64,000 nt of DNA from an uncultured Psychroflexus sp. GTDB taxonomy: Bacteria; Bacteroidota; Bacteroidia; Flavobacteriales; Flavobacteriaceae. How positions within the stretch are numbered: position 1 is the stretch's first letter; each line of letters opens with the position of its first letter. The notes below the pieces were generated by a model, which saw only the letters and a list, made by a program, of their open reading frames with translations, searched no databases and was not told where the DNA came from. Shown here piece by piece: positions 16,997 through 26,378 of this stretch. The position numbers were made by a program, and so were the translations under genes. The stretch is taken from the NCBI GenBank assembly GCA_913062845.1, contig CAJXVZ010000004.1:1-64000 (forward strand). The letters are read 5' to 3'.

Positions 16997-17992
16997 TTAG
17001 GAATTATAGGCCCATTTCAAATATATGGAACCCCATGAGAATCCACCGCCAAATGCAGCGAATATTAAATTGTCTCCTTTTTTAAGTTGTTTTTCGTAAT
17101 CTGTTAAAAGTAATGGTAATGTTGCTGAGGTGGTATTGCCGTATCTTTCGATATTCATTAAAACCTTTTCATCGGCAAGTCCCATTCTCCTTGAGGTTGC
17201 ATCGATGATTCTTTTGTTTGCCTGGTGCGCTACAAGCCAATCTACATCATCACTTGTAAGCTTGTTTCTTTCCATAATCTTTGCGCTGACATGAGCCATA
17301 TTTGATACGGCAAACTTAAAAACATTTTTACCGTCTTGTTCTACAAAATGCAGTCTTTTGGCCACAGTTTCTTCACTGGCCGGAAGAATTGAGCCACCGG
17401 CATCAATTTTTAAAAATTTCCTGCCAATACCATCCGTTCTTAGATATTCATCCTGCAGACCGAGGCCTTCATAATTAGGCTCAAAAAGAGCACAACCTGC
17501 ACCATCTCCAAAAATGATGCAGGTTGTTCTGTCTTTGTAATCTATAATTGAGGACATTTTATCGGCACCAACGACCAATACCTTTTTATAACGGCCGGAC
17601 TCGATATAGCTCGCTGCTGTAGACATCCCGTATAAAAAACTGGAACATGCAGATTGTAAATCGTAGGAAAATGCATTTTTTGCACCAATTTCACTGGCAA
17701 CATATGCGGCAGTTGAAGCAACCGGCATATCTGGTGTTGCAGTAGCCAATATCAATAAGTCTATTTCTTTTGGATCGAGACCGCTTTTGTCGATAAGATT
17801 TTCAGCGGCTTTTATTCCCAGATATGAGGCACCTTCACCTTCTTTTCTTAGTATTCTTCGTTCTTTAATCCCTGTACGTGTGGTTATCCATTCATCGTTA
17901 GTTTCTACCATCTTTTCCAAATCCTTATTACTAAGAATATCTTCCGGTAGATAATGGCCCGTTGCTGTTATGGCCGCTGTAACTTTTTGCAT
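16997..17992 (-). CDS. fabH: 3-oxoacyl-ACP synthase III
   Basis: The 331-aa enzyme condenses acetyl-CoA with malonyl-ACP to start fatty acid synthesis. The nucleophile Cys116 lies in DLQSACSSFLYG; the catalytic His is in AHQANKRIID and the Asn in YGNTTSATLP, completing the Cys-His-Asn triad. It heads an operon with accB and accC, which supply malonyl-CoA precursors. In many Bacteroidota a rpmF gene precedes fabH; here none is found in the 179 bp upstream, where instead a 16-bp perfect palindrome sits 18 bp before the start codon. Confidence 0.97.
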   Translation of the reverse strand: MQKVTAAITATGHYLPEDILSNKDLEKMVETNDEWITTRTGIKERRILRKEGEGASYLGIKAAENLIDKSGLDPKEIDLLILATATPDMPVASTAAYVASEIGAKNAFSYDLQSACSSFLYGMSTAASYIESGRYKKVLVVGADKMSSIIDYKDRTTCIIFGDGAGCALFEPNYEGLGLQDEYLRTDGIGRKFLKIDAGGSILPASEETVAKRLHFVEQDGKNVFKFAVSNMAHVSAKIMERNKLTSDDVDWLVAHQANKRIIDATSRRMGLADEKVLMNIERYGNTTSATLPLLLTDYEKQLKKGDNLIFAAFGGGFSWGSIYLKWAYNS

Positions 17993-18010
17993 ACGTTGCT
18001 TTTAAAATAT

Positions 18011-18026
18011 CCTTAATATATTAAGG
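18011..18026. promoter_or_regulatory. 16-bp perfect palindrome upstream of fabH
   Basis: CCTTAATATATTAAGG lies 18 bp before the fabH start codon, in the expected leader or promoter of the fatty-acid initiation operon. It is a plausible operator; the binding protein is unknown. Confidence 0.45.
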
Positions 18027-18171
18027 CTATAGATATATTAATAAATATCATGCAAAGTAAAATGTTTTTTGCAGTAATACAAAAAACTTACACAACATTT
18101 ATTTAACATCTGGTTAAATTTAACATTAAAAACCTTACTGTCAGTATTTGTAAATACCTGAAAATTAATGA

Positions 18172-19725
18172 CTAAAGCTCAAACTTTATGCCTTGTGCTA
18201 AGGGTAATTCACTGGTATAGTTGATAGTGTTGGTTTGTCTTCTCATGTAAATTTTCCATGCATCTGAACCGGATTCCCTGCCACCGCCGGTTTCTTTTTC
18301 ACCTCCGAATGCACCACCAATTTCTGCGCCTGATGTACCAATATTAACATTGGCTATACCGCAGTCCGAACCCTGGGCTGACAAAAACTGCTCAGCTTCT
18401 CTGAGATTGTTTGTCATTATAGCAGATGATAAACCTTGTACAACTCCATTCTGCAGGTCGATAGCATTCTGTAATTCACCTTTATATTTGATAAGGTATA
18501 ATATCGGTGCAAAGGTTTCCTCCTGAACAATTTCAAAATGATTTTCGGCTTCAACTATGGCTGGTTTTACATAACATCCGCTCTCATAGCCTTCGCCTTC
18601 TAAAATACCACCTTCTACAATTATATTTCCGCCCTCAGCTTTAGCTTTATCGAGCGCATTACTATAGTTTGTGACAGCATCTTTGTCGATTAAAGGTCCA
18701 ACATGGTTGTTCTCATCCAGAGGATTACCGATTTTAATTTGCTTGTAGGCATTTGTTAATGCATCTTTTACGGTGTCATGCACCTCTTCATGCACTATCA
18801 ATCTTCTTGTTGAGGTACAACGTTGCCCGCAGGTGCCTACTGCGCCGAAGACTGCACCGATAACTGTATTTTTAATGTCAGCATCAGGGGTTACAATGAT
18901 GGCGTTGTTTCCTCCTAATTCAAGTAGTGATTTCCCTAAACGCTTAGCGACAGCCTGTGCAACTATTTTACCCATTCTAATAGAGCCGGTTGCCGAGATA
19001 AGTGGTACACGTTTATCATTGGTCATCATTTCCCCAACTTTATAATCGCCGGTGATAAGACATGAGATACCATTTGGTACATTATTTTTACTGAAAATAC
19101 GATTTGCAATATTCTGGCAGGCCACAGCCGTCAATGGTGTTTTTTCTGAGGCTTTCCAAATACACGCATCGCCACAGACCCAGGCTAAAGCCGTATTCCA
19201 TGACCAGACGGCAACAGGAAAATTAAAAGCGGAAATTATTCCGACTACACCCAGGGGATGCCATTGCTCATACATTCTGTGACCTGGACGCTCGCTGTGC
19301 ATTGTTAATCCGTAAAGCTGTCTGGAAAGACCAACAGCAAAGTCGCATATGTCTATCATTTCCTGAACTTCACCAAGACCTTCCTGGTAAGATTTTCCCA
19401 TTTCATAAGAAACCAGTTTTCCCAGAGGTTCTTTGAGTCTTCTCAGTTCTTCATTGAATTGTCTTACAACTTCACCCCTTTGTGGAGCTGTCCATTGACG
19501 CCACTCCCGGAATCCTTTTTCGGCTTCTGCGATTACTTTGTTATAGTCTTCCTGAGTAGTTTGCGTAACATTACCTATAAGATTATTATCTACAGGAGAA
19601 TAGGAAGGAATGGAATCACCATTTCCAAAAAATCCATCTCCATAAGATGTACCCTGGTTTTCGTCATTAATTCCTAAAGCTTCTAAAGCTTTTTGTATTT
19701 CGAATTTTTCAGCGATATTGCTCAT
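18172..19725 (-). CDS. amaB: ALDH7-type aldehyde dehydrogenase (alpha-aminoadipic semialdehyde dehydrogenase)
   Basis: This 517-aa NAD-dependent aldehyde dehydrogenase matches the ALDH7A1 (antiquitin) group, which oxidises alpha-aminoadipate semialdehyde in lysine degradation. Catalytic residues are visible: Asn168 in SAFNFP, Glu269 in LLELGGN and nucleophile Cys303 in GQRCTSTRR. The C-terminal FGGEKETGGGRESGSD stretch is typical of the subfamily. No other lysine-catabolic gene is adjacent, so betaine-aldehyde or general aldehyde detoxification remains possible. It diverges from the DUF6913 gene across a 219-bp region with an 18-bp inverted repeat. Confidence 0.93.
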   Translation of the reverse strand: MSNIAEKFEIQKALEALGINDENQGTSYGDGFFGNGDSIPSYSPVDNNLIGNVTQTTQEDYNKVIAEAEKGFREWRQWTAPQRGEVVRQFNEELRRLKEPLGKLVSYEMGKSYQEGLGEVQEMIDICDFAVGLSRQLYGLTMHSERPGHRMYEQWHPLGVVGIISAFNFPVAVWSWNTALAWVCGDACIWKASEKTPLTAVACQNIANRIFSKNNVPNGISCLITGDYKVGEMMTNDKRVPLISATGSIRMGKIVAQAVAKRLGKSLLELGGNNAIIVTPDADIKNTVIGAVFGAVGTCGQRCTSTRRLIVHEEVHDTVKDALTNAYKQIKIGNPLDENNHVGPLIDKDAVTNYSNALDKAKAEGGNIIVEGGILEGEGYESGCYVKPAIVEAENHFEIVQEETFAPILYLIKYKGELQNAIDLQNGVVQGLSSAIMTNNLREAEQFLSAQGSDCGIANVNIGTSGAEIGGAFGGEKETGGGRESGSDAWKIYMRRQTNTINYTSELPLAQGIKFEL

Positions 19726-19837
19726 AAATTTTTTAATTTATTTAGTATTAGGTCTTTAATTTGCGAAATTAATAAATTAAATAAGGCTTTTAGTCTGTTT
19801 ATTGGACATTTTTTATTTAAATCTAAAATTGACTTAC

Positions 19838-19855
19838 ATTAGTTTGTAAACTAAT
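19838..19855. promoter_or_regulatory. 18-bp inverted repeat in divergent promoter region
   Basis: ATTAGTTTGTAAACTAAT has perfect 8-bp arms around a GT centre, midway between the start codons of amaB (minus) and the DUF6913 gene (plus). Size and symmetry suit a dimeric winged-helix or TetR-like regulator; no regulator gene is adjacent. Confidence 0.45.
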
Positions 19856-19944
19856 CAGACTGAATTCTAATATTGTTTTTTAGCTTTTCTTTGTATTGCA
19901 GGAAGAAGGAATTATATTTCATTTGTAAAAATATTCATATTTAG

Positions 19945-20439
19945 GTGAAAAACTTATTTATAAAGAGACAAATAAAAACTTTTAAAGATGGAATTCAGTT
20001 AAAGTCTTATCCTTCTTCAATTGAAAATATAGGTCTTGTTTTTTCAGAAGCAGGTCTGCCCGATCATTCATTTACAGACAAGCTTCGAGCATGTTTTGGT
20101 AAAAACGTGAGTATTCATAAGTTTTCTGTTTCAAATAAGTCAGATTCATCAGATCTCGTTTTACTCAATAAAAAGGTATTCAATCTTTTTGGTAAATTAA
20201 AAGATCCAAAGATTTCTGAAATTTTGAAAGATCTTGATGTGATAATAGATATGAGTTTTAAAAATAATATAATTAAGTCTTTTGCTTTTAATTTGTCAGT
20301 GAAATCTTATAAGATTGCAATGGGGAGACAGCATAATGATTTTTTTCATTTAACTATTAATGTAGAGAGAGGTCAATATGATGTATTTGCAGAAGAAATC
20401 ATTAAGTATCACAAAATATTAAGTCATGTCAAAAAATAA
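19945..20439 (+). CDS. DUF6913 family protein
   Basis: The 164-aa protein corresponds to the flavobacterial family I know as DUF6913, habitually found just before dapA. It has no signal peptide or membrane span. The sequence is a mix of alternating strands and helices ([29 protein letters not shown]), suggesting a Rossmann-like alpha/beta fold. Its reading frame overlaps dapA by 14 bp, so the two are translated together. No function is known; conserved coupling to dapA suggests a link to the cell wall, lysine or envelope assembly, which is inference. Confidence 0.75.
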   Translation: MKNLFIKRQIKTFKDGIQLKSYPSSIENIGLVFSEAGLPDHSFTDKLRACFGKNVSIHKFSVSNKSDSSDLVLLNKKVFNLFGKLKDPKISEILKDLDVIIDMSFKNNIIKSFAFNLSVKSYKIAMGRQHNDFFHLTINVERGQYDVFAEEIIKYHKILSHVKK

Positions 20440-21313
20440 ATTTTTAGGTACCGGTGTGGCGCTGGTAACACCTTTTACCGAAAATAATGAAGTGGATGTT
20501 GAAGCTCTGAAAGCTATTGTAAACTTTCAAATTGAAAATGGTGTAAATTACCTCGTAGTTCTTGGTACTACTGCTGAAAGCGCTACACTAACCAGAGATG
20601 AAAAGGAGTTGGTAAAAACAACGATTGAAAAAGCAAACAATGGCAGACTACCTTTAGTTTTAGGTATGGGGTCTAATAATACCACTGCTTTAATCGAAGA
20701 AATAAAGCAAACCGATCTTTCTGCCTACGATGCTATCCTTTCTGTGTCACCTTATTACAACAAACCAACCCAGCAGGGAATTTATGAGCACTTTGCTCAG
20801 GTTGCTCAATCGTCTTCAAAACCTGTCATATTATATAATGTCCCGGGAAGAACGGCTTCAAATATGACTGTCGAAACAGTAGCTAAATTGTCTCATGATT
20901 TTGACAATATTATTGGTATCAAAGAAGCAGCAGGAGATATTGTTCAGGCGTATGAAATGATCAATAATACTTCTGATGACTTTTTAGTCATTTCGGGTGA
21001 TGATATGATTACTTTGCCAATGGTGCTTGGAGGCGGAGCAGGAGTTATTTCTGTTATAGGAGAAGGTTTTCCCAAAGCGTTTTCTGAAATGGTAAAATTA
21101 GGCTTATCCGGTGAAAGTCAAAAAGCTTTTGAAATACATCATAAAATTGCGCCGGCAATAAATATGATTTTTGAGCAGGGCAATCCTGCCGGAATAAAAG
21201 CTGTTTTTAAGCACCTCGGTTTATCAACAGATAAGTTACGCTTACCTCTTGTAAATGTTGATGATGATCTTGATGAAAGGCTGTCAGAGTTTGTAAAGCA
21301 TTTCAGTTATTAA
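20426..21313 (+). CDS. dapA: 4-hydroxy-tetrahydrodipicolinate synthase
   Basis: This 295-aa TIM-barrel enzyme condenses pyruvate with aspartate semialdehyde in diaminopimelate and lysine synthesis. The Schiff-base lysine is Lys166 in IGIKEAAGD, the proton-relay Tyr is Tyr137 in LYNVPGRT, and the GTTAES loop is at 47-52. The start ATG at 20426 overlaps the upstream DUF6913 gene by 14 bp. The gene precedes a bamD promoter, so it may form a unit with DUF6913 separate from the genes that follow. Confidence 0.98.
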   Translation: MSKNKFLGTGVALVTPFTENNEVDVEALKAIVNFQIENGVNYLVVLGTTAESATLTRDEKELVKTTIEKANNGRLPLVLGMGSNNTTALIEEIKQTDLSAYDAILSVSPYYNKPTQQGIYEHFAQVAQSSSKPVILYNVPGRTASNMTVETVAKLSHDFDNIIGIKEAAGDIVQAYEMINNTSDDFLVISGDDMITLPMVLGGGAGVISVIGEGFPKAFSEMVKLGLSGESQKAFEIHHKIAPAINMIFEQGNPAGIKAVFKHLGLSTDKLRLPLVNVDDDLDERLSEFVKHFSY

Positions 21314-21343
21314 CAGGATAAAAGGTAATAATTTTTACATTTT

Positions 21344-21371
21344 TTAGTTAGAGCTTATTTAAGTATCTTTG
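21344..21371 (+). promoter_or_regulatory. Bacteroidota-type promoter of bamD
   Basis: The -7 box TATCTTTG (21364-21371) fits TAnnTTTG exactly. TTAG at 21344-21347, 16 bp upstream, is a weak -33 match. The start codon is at 21382, only ten bases beyond the box. Confidence 0.7.
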
Positions 21372-21381
21372 CAAATTATTT

Positions 21382-22215
21382 ATGAAGAATCTATTTTACA
21401 TCGTAATAGCAGTTTTATTTTTTACTTCCTGTAGTGAATATCAAAAGGTTTTAAAGCAAAAGGAAATTAAACCTAAATTTGATTTGGCCAATGTTTATTA
21501 CGAGGAAGGTCTGAAGGAGGAGAAAAAAAGTAAATTGACAAAGGCCATCAAATTATACGAACAAATTTTGCCAAATCTTCAAGGAAAGCCACAAGCACAA
21601 ATTGTACAATATAATGTGGCTAATGCCTATTACAGCATAGGGGATTACCTGCTTTCCGGCTATAGATTTGAGAGATTTACAAAAGCTTATCCTTCCAGTC
21701 AAAAACTGGAGGAAGCGTTTTATAAAAGTGCAGACAGTTATTATCAAAACTCTCCGGTATATAGTCTAGATCAGATTGATACAAGAAAAGCCATAGATAA
21801 GTTGCAGGATTATCTTGACAGATACCCTGATGGAGAATATTTCAAACAAGCTAATGACAAGTTGCAGGAACTTCGTTATAAGATCGAAAGGAAATTTTAC
21901 GAAATTGCTAAGCAGTATCACTTCACATACAGGTACAAGGCAGCTATCAGTGACTTTGATAATTACCTCATAAATTATCCCGGGTCAGCATTTAAAGAAA
22001 AAGCCTATTATTACAAATTTGAATCGGCTTACCTTTTGGCTATTAATAGTTTTGCCTATCTGATGGAAGAAAGATTGGATGATGCCATGACATACTACGA
22101 AGATTACAGAGATAAATACCCGGAAGGAGAATTTATAGAACAAGCAACAAACTACGCAGAAGACATTAAAATCAAAAAAGCAGAGCTACTAAATAATACT
22201 TTGAACCAACAATAA
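21382..22215 (+). CDS. bamD: Outer membrane protein assembly factor BamD
   Basis: The 277-aa lipoprotein is the BamD component of the BAM complex, which inserts barrel proteins in the outer membrane together with BamA. A signal peptide with lipobox FTSC (Cys17) is followed by about five TPR-like helical repeats (for example KLTKAIKLYEQILPNLQG, YSIGDYLLSGYRFERFTKAYP, AISDFDNYLINYPGSAFKEKAYY). The length and the YPGSAFKEKA and YPEGEFIEQA turns are family features. It is the first gene of the bamD-rpoZ-coaBC-DUF4835-recN series and has its own promoter. Confidence 0.95.
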   Translation: MKNLFYIVIAVLFFTSCSEYQKVLKQKEIKPKFDLANVYYEEGLKEEKKSKLTKAIKLYEQILPNLQGKPQAQIVQYNVANAYYSIGDYLLSGYRFERFTKAYPSSQKLEEAFYKSADSYYQNSPVYSLDQIDTRKAIDKLQDYLDRYPDGEYFKQANDKLQELRYKIERKFYEIAKQYHFTYRYKAAISDFDNYLINYPGSAFKEKAYYYKFESAYLLAINSFAYLMEERLDDAMTYYEDYRDKYPEGEFIEQATNYAEDIKIKKAELLNNTLNQQ

Positions 22216-22224
22216 ATAATTGTT

Positions 22225-22563
22225 ATGAATACAAAACTAAATTTCCAGGAAGCAGAGGTGAGCACAACTACAATAGACAAGAATAAGGTTGATGCAAAAA
22301 CGGATAATATTTACGAAGCAATTTCAATTGTTGCAAAACGTTCCAATCAAATCAATACTGATCTGAAAAAAGAATTGATTGAAAAACTGGAAGAATTTGC
22401 TACGCATAATGATAGCCTTGAGGAGGTTTTTGAAAATAAGGAGCAAATAGAAGTTTCAAAATTCTACGAAAGATTACCAAAGCCTCACGCAATTGCTATG
22501 GATGAGTGGTTAAAAGATAAAATTTACTACAGACACACCAACCAGGACGACACCAATATATAA
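22225..22563 (+). CDS. rpoZ: RNA polymerase omega-like (Rpb6) subunit
   Basis: The 112-aa protein occupies the place of RNA polymerase omega in flavobacteria, between bamD and coaBC. The segment around residues 28-50 (NIYEAISIVAKRSNQIN) is the recognisable omega/Rpb6 core, in which NxYEA and the R-x-x-Q helix contact the beta-prime subunit. The C-terminal half is an acidic tail ending with WLKDKIYYRHTNQ, typical of the Bacteroidota form. It is translated from an ATG 9 bp after bamD, and its stop codon abuts the coaBC start. Confidence 0.88.
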   Translation: MNTKLNFQEAEVSTTTIDKNKVDAKTDNIYEAISIVAKRSNQINTDLKKELIEKLEEFATHNDSLEEVFENKEQIEVSKFYERLPKPHAIAMDEWLKDKIYYRHTNQDDTNI

Positions 22564-23763
22564 ATGTCTGTCCTTAAGGGAAAACATATTCTACTTGGTG
22601 TTACAGGAGGAATAGCGGCATACAAATCTGCTTTTCTTGTAAGGTTATTAATCAAATCCGGAGCTGAGGTAAAGGTGGTGATGACACCTTATGCTGAAGA
22701 GTTTGTAACACCTTTAACACTCTCTACCTTATCAAAAAATCCGGTATTTTCTAGTTTTACAGATTCAGAAAAGAATTGGAACAATCATGTGGAGCTTGGA
22801 GAATGGGCAGATCTGATGCTCATAGCACCTGTTACGGCTAATACATTGTCTAAAATGGTTAACGGTAAGTCCGATAACCTTTTATTAAGCACTTACTTAT
22901 CTGCGAAATGCCCTGTGATTATTGCGCCGGCCATGGATCTGGATATGTTTAAACATTCTTCTACCCAGGAAAATTTATCAAAATTAAGTAAAAATGGTCA
23001 TGCTATTATTGAGCCTGCCTCGGGAGAACTGGCTAGTGGTCTTGAAGGGAAAGGAAGAATGCAGGAGCCCGAAGAGATCGTTAGATTTCTGGAAGGTTTT
23101 ATAAAAAAAGCATTACCGCTCACAGGCAAAAAAGTACTTATTACGGCCGGTCCAACTTATGAACCTATTGATCCTGTTAGATTTATCGGAAACCATTCCA
23201 GTGGTAAAATGGGCTTTGAATTGGCAAATAGAGCCTTAGATTTGGGTGCTGAGGTTGTTTTGGTGACAGGTCCAACGCATTTAGATTTAAACCATTCAGG
23301 TTTGAAATTGATCAGGGTAAAGTCAGCTGAGGAAATGTATGCGGAAGTCTTGAAGTATTATTCTGATATGGACATTGCAATAGCTTCTGCAGCTGTTTCT
23401 GATTATAGGCCGGAGAACACTTTTGACAAGAAAATCAAAAAGGATTCTGATACACTGACTTTGAAATTAGTTAAAAACCCTGATATCTTAAAAACACTCG
23501 GACAACGAAAAAAAGATCAAATCCTTATCGGTTTTGCCCTGGAGACGAACAATGAGTTAGAAAATGCCAGAAAAAAACTTCATAATAAAAATCTGGATTT
23601 AATAGTGTTGAACTCGCTTAATGATGAGGGTGCAGGATTTAAAACCGATACCAACAAAATTAGTATTATAACAAAAGACGAAATCATACGTTTTGATAAA
23701 AAACCTAAATCTGAAGTGGCCAAAGATATATTTGATTTAATTTTAGAAAAAAGTAGTTCATAA
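22564..23763 (+). CDS. coaBC: Bifunctional phosphopantothenoylcysteine decarboxylase/synthetase
   Basis: This 399-aa flavoprotein performs two steps of coenzyme A synthesis. The N-terminal CoaC domain (about 1-180) carries the FMN region GVTGGIAAYKS, the catalytic His75 in NHVELGEW, and PAMDLDMF. The C-terminal CoaB domain begins around 190 with VLITAGPTYEPIDPVRFIGNHSSGKMG, which binds CTP and phosphopantothenate. The start follows the rpoZ stop directly with no gap, and the stop overlaps the next gene by one base. CoaE, the last enzyme of the pathway, is encoded further along at 44918. Confidence 0.97.
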   Translation: MSVLKGKHILLGVTGGIAAYKSAFLVRLLIKSGAEVKVVMTPYAEEFVTPLTLSTLSKNPVFSSFTDSEKNWNNHVELGEWADLMLIAPVTANTLSKMVNGKSDNLLLSTYLSAKCPVIIAPAMDLDMFKHSSTQENLSKLSKNGHAIIEPASGELASGLEGKGRMQEPEEIVRFLEGFIKKALPLTGKKVLITAGPTYEPIDPVRFIGNHSSGKMGFELANRALDLGAEVVLVTGPTHLDLNHSGLKLIRVKSAEEMYAEVLKYYSDMDIAIASAAVSDYRPENTFDKKIKKDSDTLTLKLVKNPDILKTLGQRKKDQILIGFALETNNELENARKKLHNKNLDLIVLNSLNDEGAGFKTDTNKISIITKDEIIRFDKKPKSEVAKDIFDLILEKSSS

Positions 23764-24653
23764 TGACCAGAGTAATTTTAGTAATACTATTTTGTGTTTC
23801 GGTAAATATATCAAGTGCTCAGGAATTTATTTCTAGTGTTACCATAGATGCAAGGCAAACCGGACAAACACGGCTGAGAATTTTTGATATTCTTGAAAAT
23901 TCCCTGGAAGAATTTATCAATCAAACAGCATTTACGAACGAAAAATTTACAGAATTACAAAAAATAGAATGTAGCTTTTTTATCACAATTAATAATTTTG
24001 ATTCTGACAGGTTTCAGGCTAATATTCAGGTGCAGGCTTCGAGGCCGGTTTATGGATCTACTTTAAAGACATCTATATTGAACGTCAAGGATGAAGATTT
24101 TAATTTTTCTTATACTGAAAGTCAACCCTTGATTTATGATGTCAATAATTTCCAGTCAAACTTAACTTCTGTTCTGAGTTTTTATTTATTGACAATTCTG
24201 GGCCTTGAGGCAGATTCACTTTCGCTGGAAGGTGGTACGCCTTATTTTGAGACCGCAAGACAAATTGTAAATGCAGCACAGGCTAACGCCGGGCTGGGTT
24301 GGCAGGCATCGGGTGTAGGTTTTTCCAGATTTAATCTCAACAACGATTTGCTTTCTCAGAACTTCGCCAGATTTAGAGAAGCATTTTATAAGTACCATAG
24401 AGAAGGTCTTGATTTGATGCATAAGAATACACAAGACGCCAAAGAAAATATTTTGACGTCTATTGAGTACTTGAATGAAGTCAATAATGAGAGACCAAAC
24501 TCCGTACTATTACGTTTGTTTTTTGATACAAAGTCTGGTGAAATCCAGCAAATTCTTAATGGAGGCCCCAAACTCGACATCGCCCAGACCAAAGAATATC
24601 TGTATAGAATTGCTCCTGTACATAACAATAAGTGGAGAAGGATCAAATATTAA
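23763..24653 (+). CDS. DUF4835 family secreted protein
   Basis: The 296-aa protein belongs to the Bacteroidota-specific DUF4835 family that regularly lies between coaBC and recN. It has an N-terminal signal peptide cleaved near SSAQ (residue 20), so it is periplasmic or envelope-associated. The mature part includes a beta-rich beginning (ECSFFITINNFDSDRFQANIQVQASRPVYGS) and a helical C-terminal half with GWQA and RFREAFYKYHREGLDLM. Function is unknown. Its start overlaps the coaBC stop by one base, so translation is coupled. Confidence 0.88.
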   Translation: MTRVILVILFCVSVNISSAQEFISSVTIDARQTGQTRLRIFDILENSLEEFINQTAFTNEKFTELQKIECSFFITINNFDSDRFQANIQVQASRPVYGSTLKTSILNVKDEDFNFSYTESQPLIYDVNNFQSNLTSVLSFYLLTILGLEADSLSLEGGTPYFETARQIVNAAQANAGLGWQASGVGFSRFNLNNDLLSQNFARFREAFYKYHREGLDLMHKNTQDAKENILTSIEYLNEVNNERPNSVLLRLFFDTKSGEIQQILNGGPKLDIAQTKEYLYRIAPVHNNKWRRIKY

Positions 24654-24728
24654 TTTTCTGCTTCTTTATTTATCCATTTAATTTTTTTCTATTCCTTATC
24701 TTAGTAGCGAAAATAAAACAATCATAAT

Positions 24729-26378
24729 TTGCTTAAAAAACTGTACATAAAGAACTATGCGCTCATTAAGGATATACAGTTGGAATTTAAAGATTCCTTC
24801 ACAACTATCACGGGCGAAACAGGAGCAGGGAAATCTATTTTACTTGGAGCACTGTCTTTACTATTGGGTAGCCGAGCCGATAAAGACAGCCTTCGTAATC
24901 CTGATGAAAAATGCATTATAGAAGCAGAATTTGATTTATCAAAATTTGACCTCAGGGAAATATTCTCGAAAAAAGATTTGGATTATGAAGAACTCAGTAT
25001 CATAAGAAGAGAGATAACAAGTAGTAAGACGAGAGCTTTTATCAATGACACACCGGTTAATCTAAAAGCCCTTAGTGATCTCAAAGCATACCTGATTGAT
25101 ATTCATAGTCAAAACGAGACACAATCGCTATCAAAGCCTCAATACCAGTATCAGGTTCTGGACAAAATAGCCTCAAATACTGAATTATTGAACGACTACA
25201 GACAAGCTTTGAAAAATTATAAAAAATGCCAGCAGGATCTGGAAGATTTAAGGAGTCACAGGAGTGAAGCTTCAAAGAAATTTGATTATAACCAGTTTCT
25301 ATTCGAAGAATTAGACAAGGCTAATTTGTATTCGGGGATTCAGGAAGATTTGGAGAACGAATATCTCAGTTTGCAAAATGCTGAGGATATTCAATACCAG
25401 TTATCTGCATGCATAGATCATATACAGAAAGAAGATTTTGGTATATATGACCAGATTACAGCAGTAAATCAGCATCTATCCAATCTGTCTGAAAGTATAT
25501 CATCATTTCAGGACCTAAAAGAAAGGATTCAAAGCGTTTTGATTGAAGTAGAGGATATAGGTACAGAATTAGAGAACAGGCTGGATAATGTTGAAGTAAA
25601 TCCGGAAAGACTGGAAGATGTAGGCGCTCAATTCCAAAATCTTAATAACCTTCTAAAGAAGCATCAGGTACAAACTGATGACGAATTAATAGAAATTAAA
25701 CAAACTTTGGAAGACGAGCTGGTTGATTTTACTGGTTTTGATGAAAAAATAAAGCAAATTCAAAAACTATCTGAGGAATATGAAAAAGAACTTCTGCAAT
25801 TATCCGGCAAACTAACCAAAAAAAGGAAGTCGTCTTCAAAAGTGCTGGAAAAGCAACTGACAAAACTGTTGTCTGGTCTCGGAATGGAAAACGCTACAAT
25901 TCAGGTTGCTGTAGGTAATGCTGATGATTTTAATAATTATGGTAAGGACAAAATAGACTTTATGTTTTCTGCAAACAAAGGTATGCCCCTCAGACTTTTG
26001 CATAAAGTGGCTTCCGGAGGTGAGATGTCCAGGATTATGTTGGCTATAAAAAGTACCATTGCCCAATACGAGAATTTACCTTGTATAATTTTTGATGAGA
26101 TTGATACCGGAGTTTCAGGAGAAATAGCTTTAAAAATGGGCGAGATTATGAAAGAGATGAGTGATAATATGCAGGTCATATCTATTACACATCTGCCGCA
26201 GATTGCATCAAAAGGAAGCCAGCACCTTAAGGTCCAGAAGAATGTGCTTTCCAACTCAACAGAAACGCTTATTAAAGACTTATCTAAAGATGAAAGAATC
26301 GTGGAATTGTCTCAAATGTTGGGAGGAAGTGAAAGCTCTGCATCTGCCATAGCTCATGCAAAAAGTTTGTTGAACTGA
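24729..26378 (+). CDS. recN: DNA repair protein RecN
   Basis: This 549-aa SMC-like ATPase acts in double-strand break repair. Walker A GETGAGKS is at residues 29-36; two coiled-coil arms span roughly 155-360; the signature LHKVASGGEMSRIMLAI and Walker B CIIFDEIDTGVSG follow in the C-terminal head. The best start is a TTG at 24729, since the conserved LKKLYIKNYALIKDI begins right there and no in-frame ATG is available just before it. A spacer of 75 bp separates it from DUF4835, so co-transcription is likely. Confidence 0.96.
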   Translation: MLKKLYIKNYALIKDIQLEFKDSFTTITGETGAGKSILLGALSLLLGSRADKDSLRNPDEKCIIEAEFDLSKFDLREIFSKKDLDYEELSIIRREITSSKTRAFINDTPVNLKALSDLKAYLIDIHSQNETQSLSKPQYQYQVLDKIASNTELLNDYRQALKNYKKCQQDLEDLRSHRSEASKKFDYNQFLFEELDKANLYSGIQEDLENEYLSLQNAEDIQYQLSACIDHIQKEDFGIYDQITAVNQHLSNLSESISSFQDLKERIQSVLIEVEDIGTELENRLDNVEVNPERLEDVGAQFQNLNNLLKKHQVQTDDELIEIKQTLEDELVDFTGFDEKIKQIQKLSEEYEKELLQLSGKLTKKRKSSSKVLEKQLTKLLSGLGMENATIQVAVGNADDFNNYGKDKIDFMFSANKGMPLRLLHKVASGGEMSRIMLAIKSTIAQYENLPCIIFDEIDTGVSGEIALKMGEIMKEMSDNMQVISITHLPQIASKGSQHLKVQKNVLSNSTETLIKDLSKDERIVELSQMLGGSESSASAIAHAKSLLN

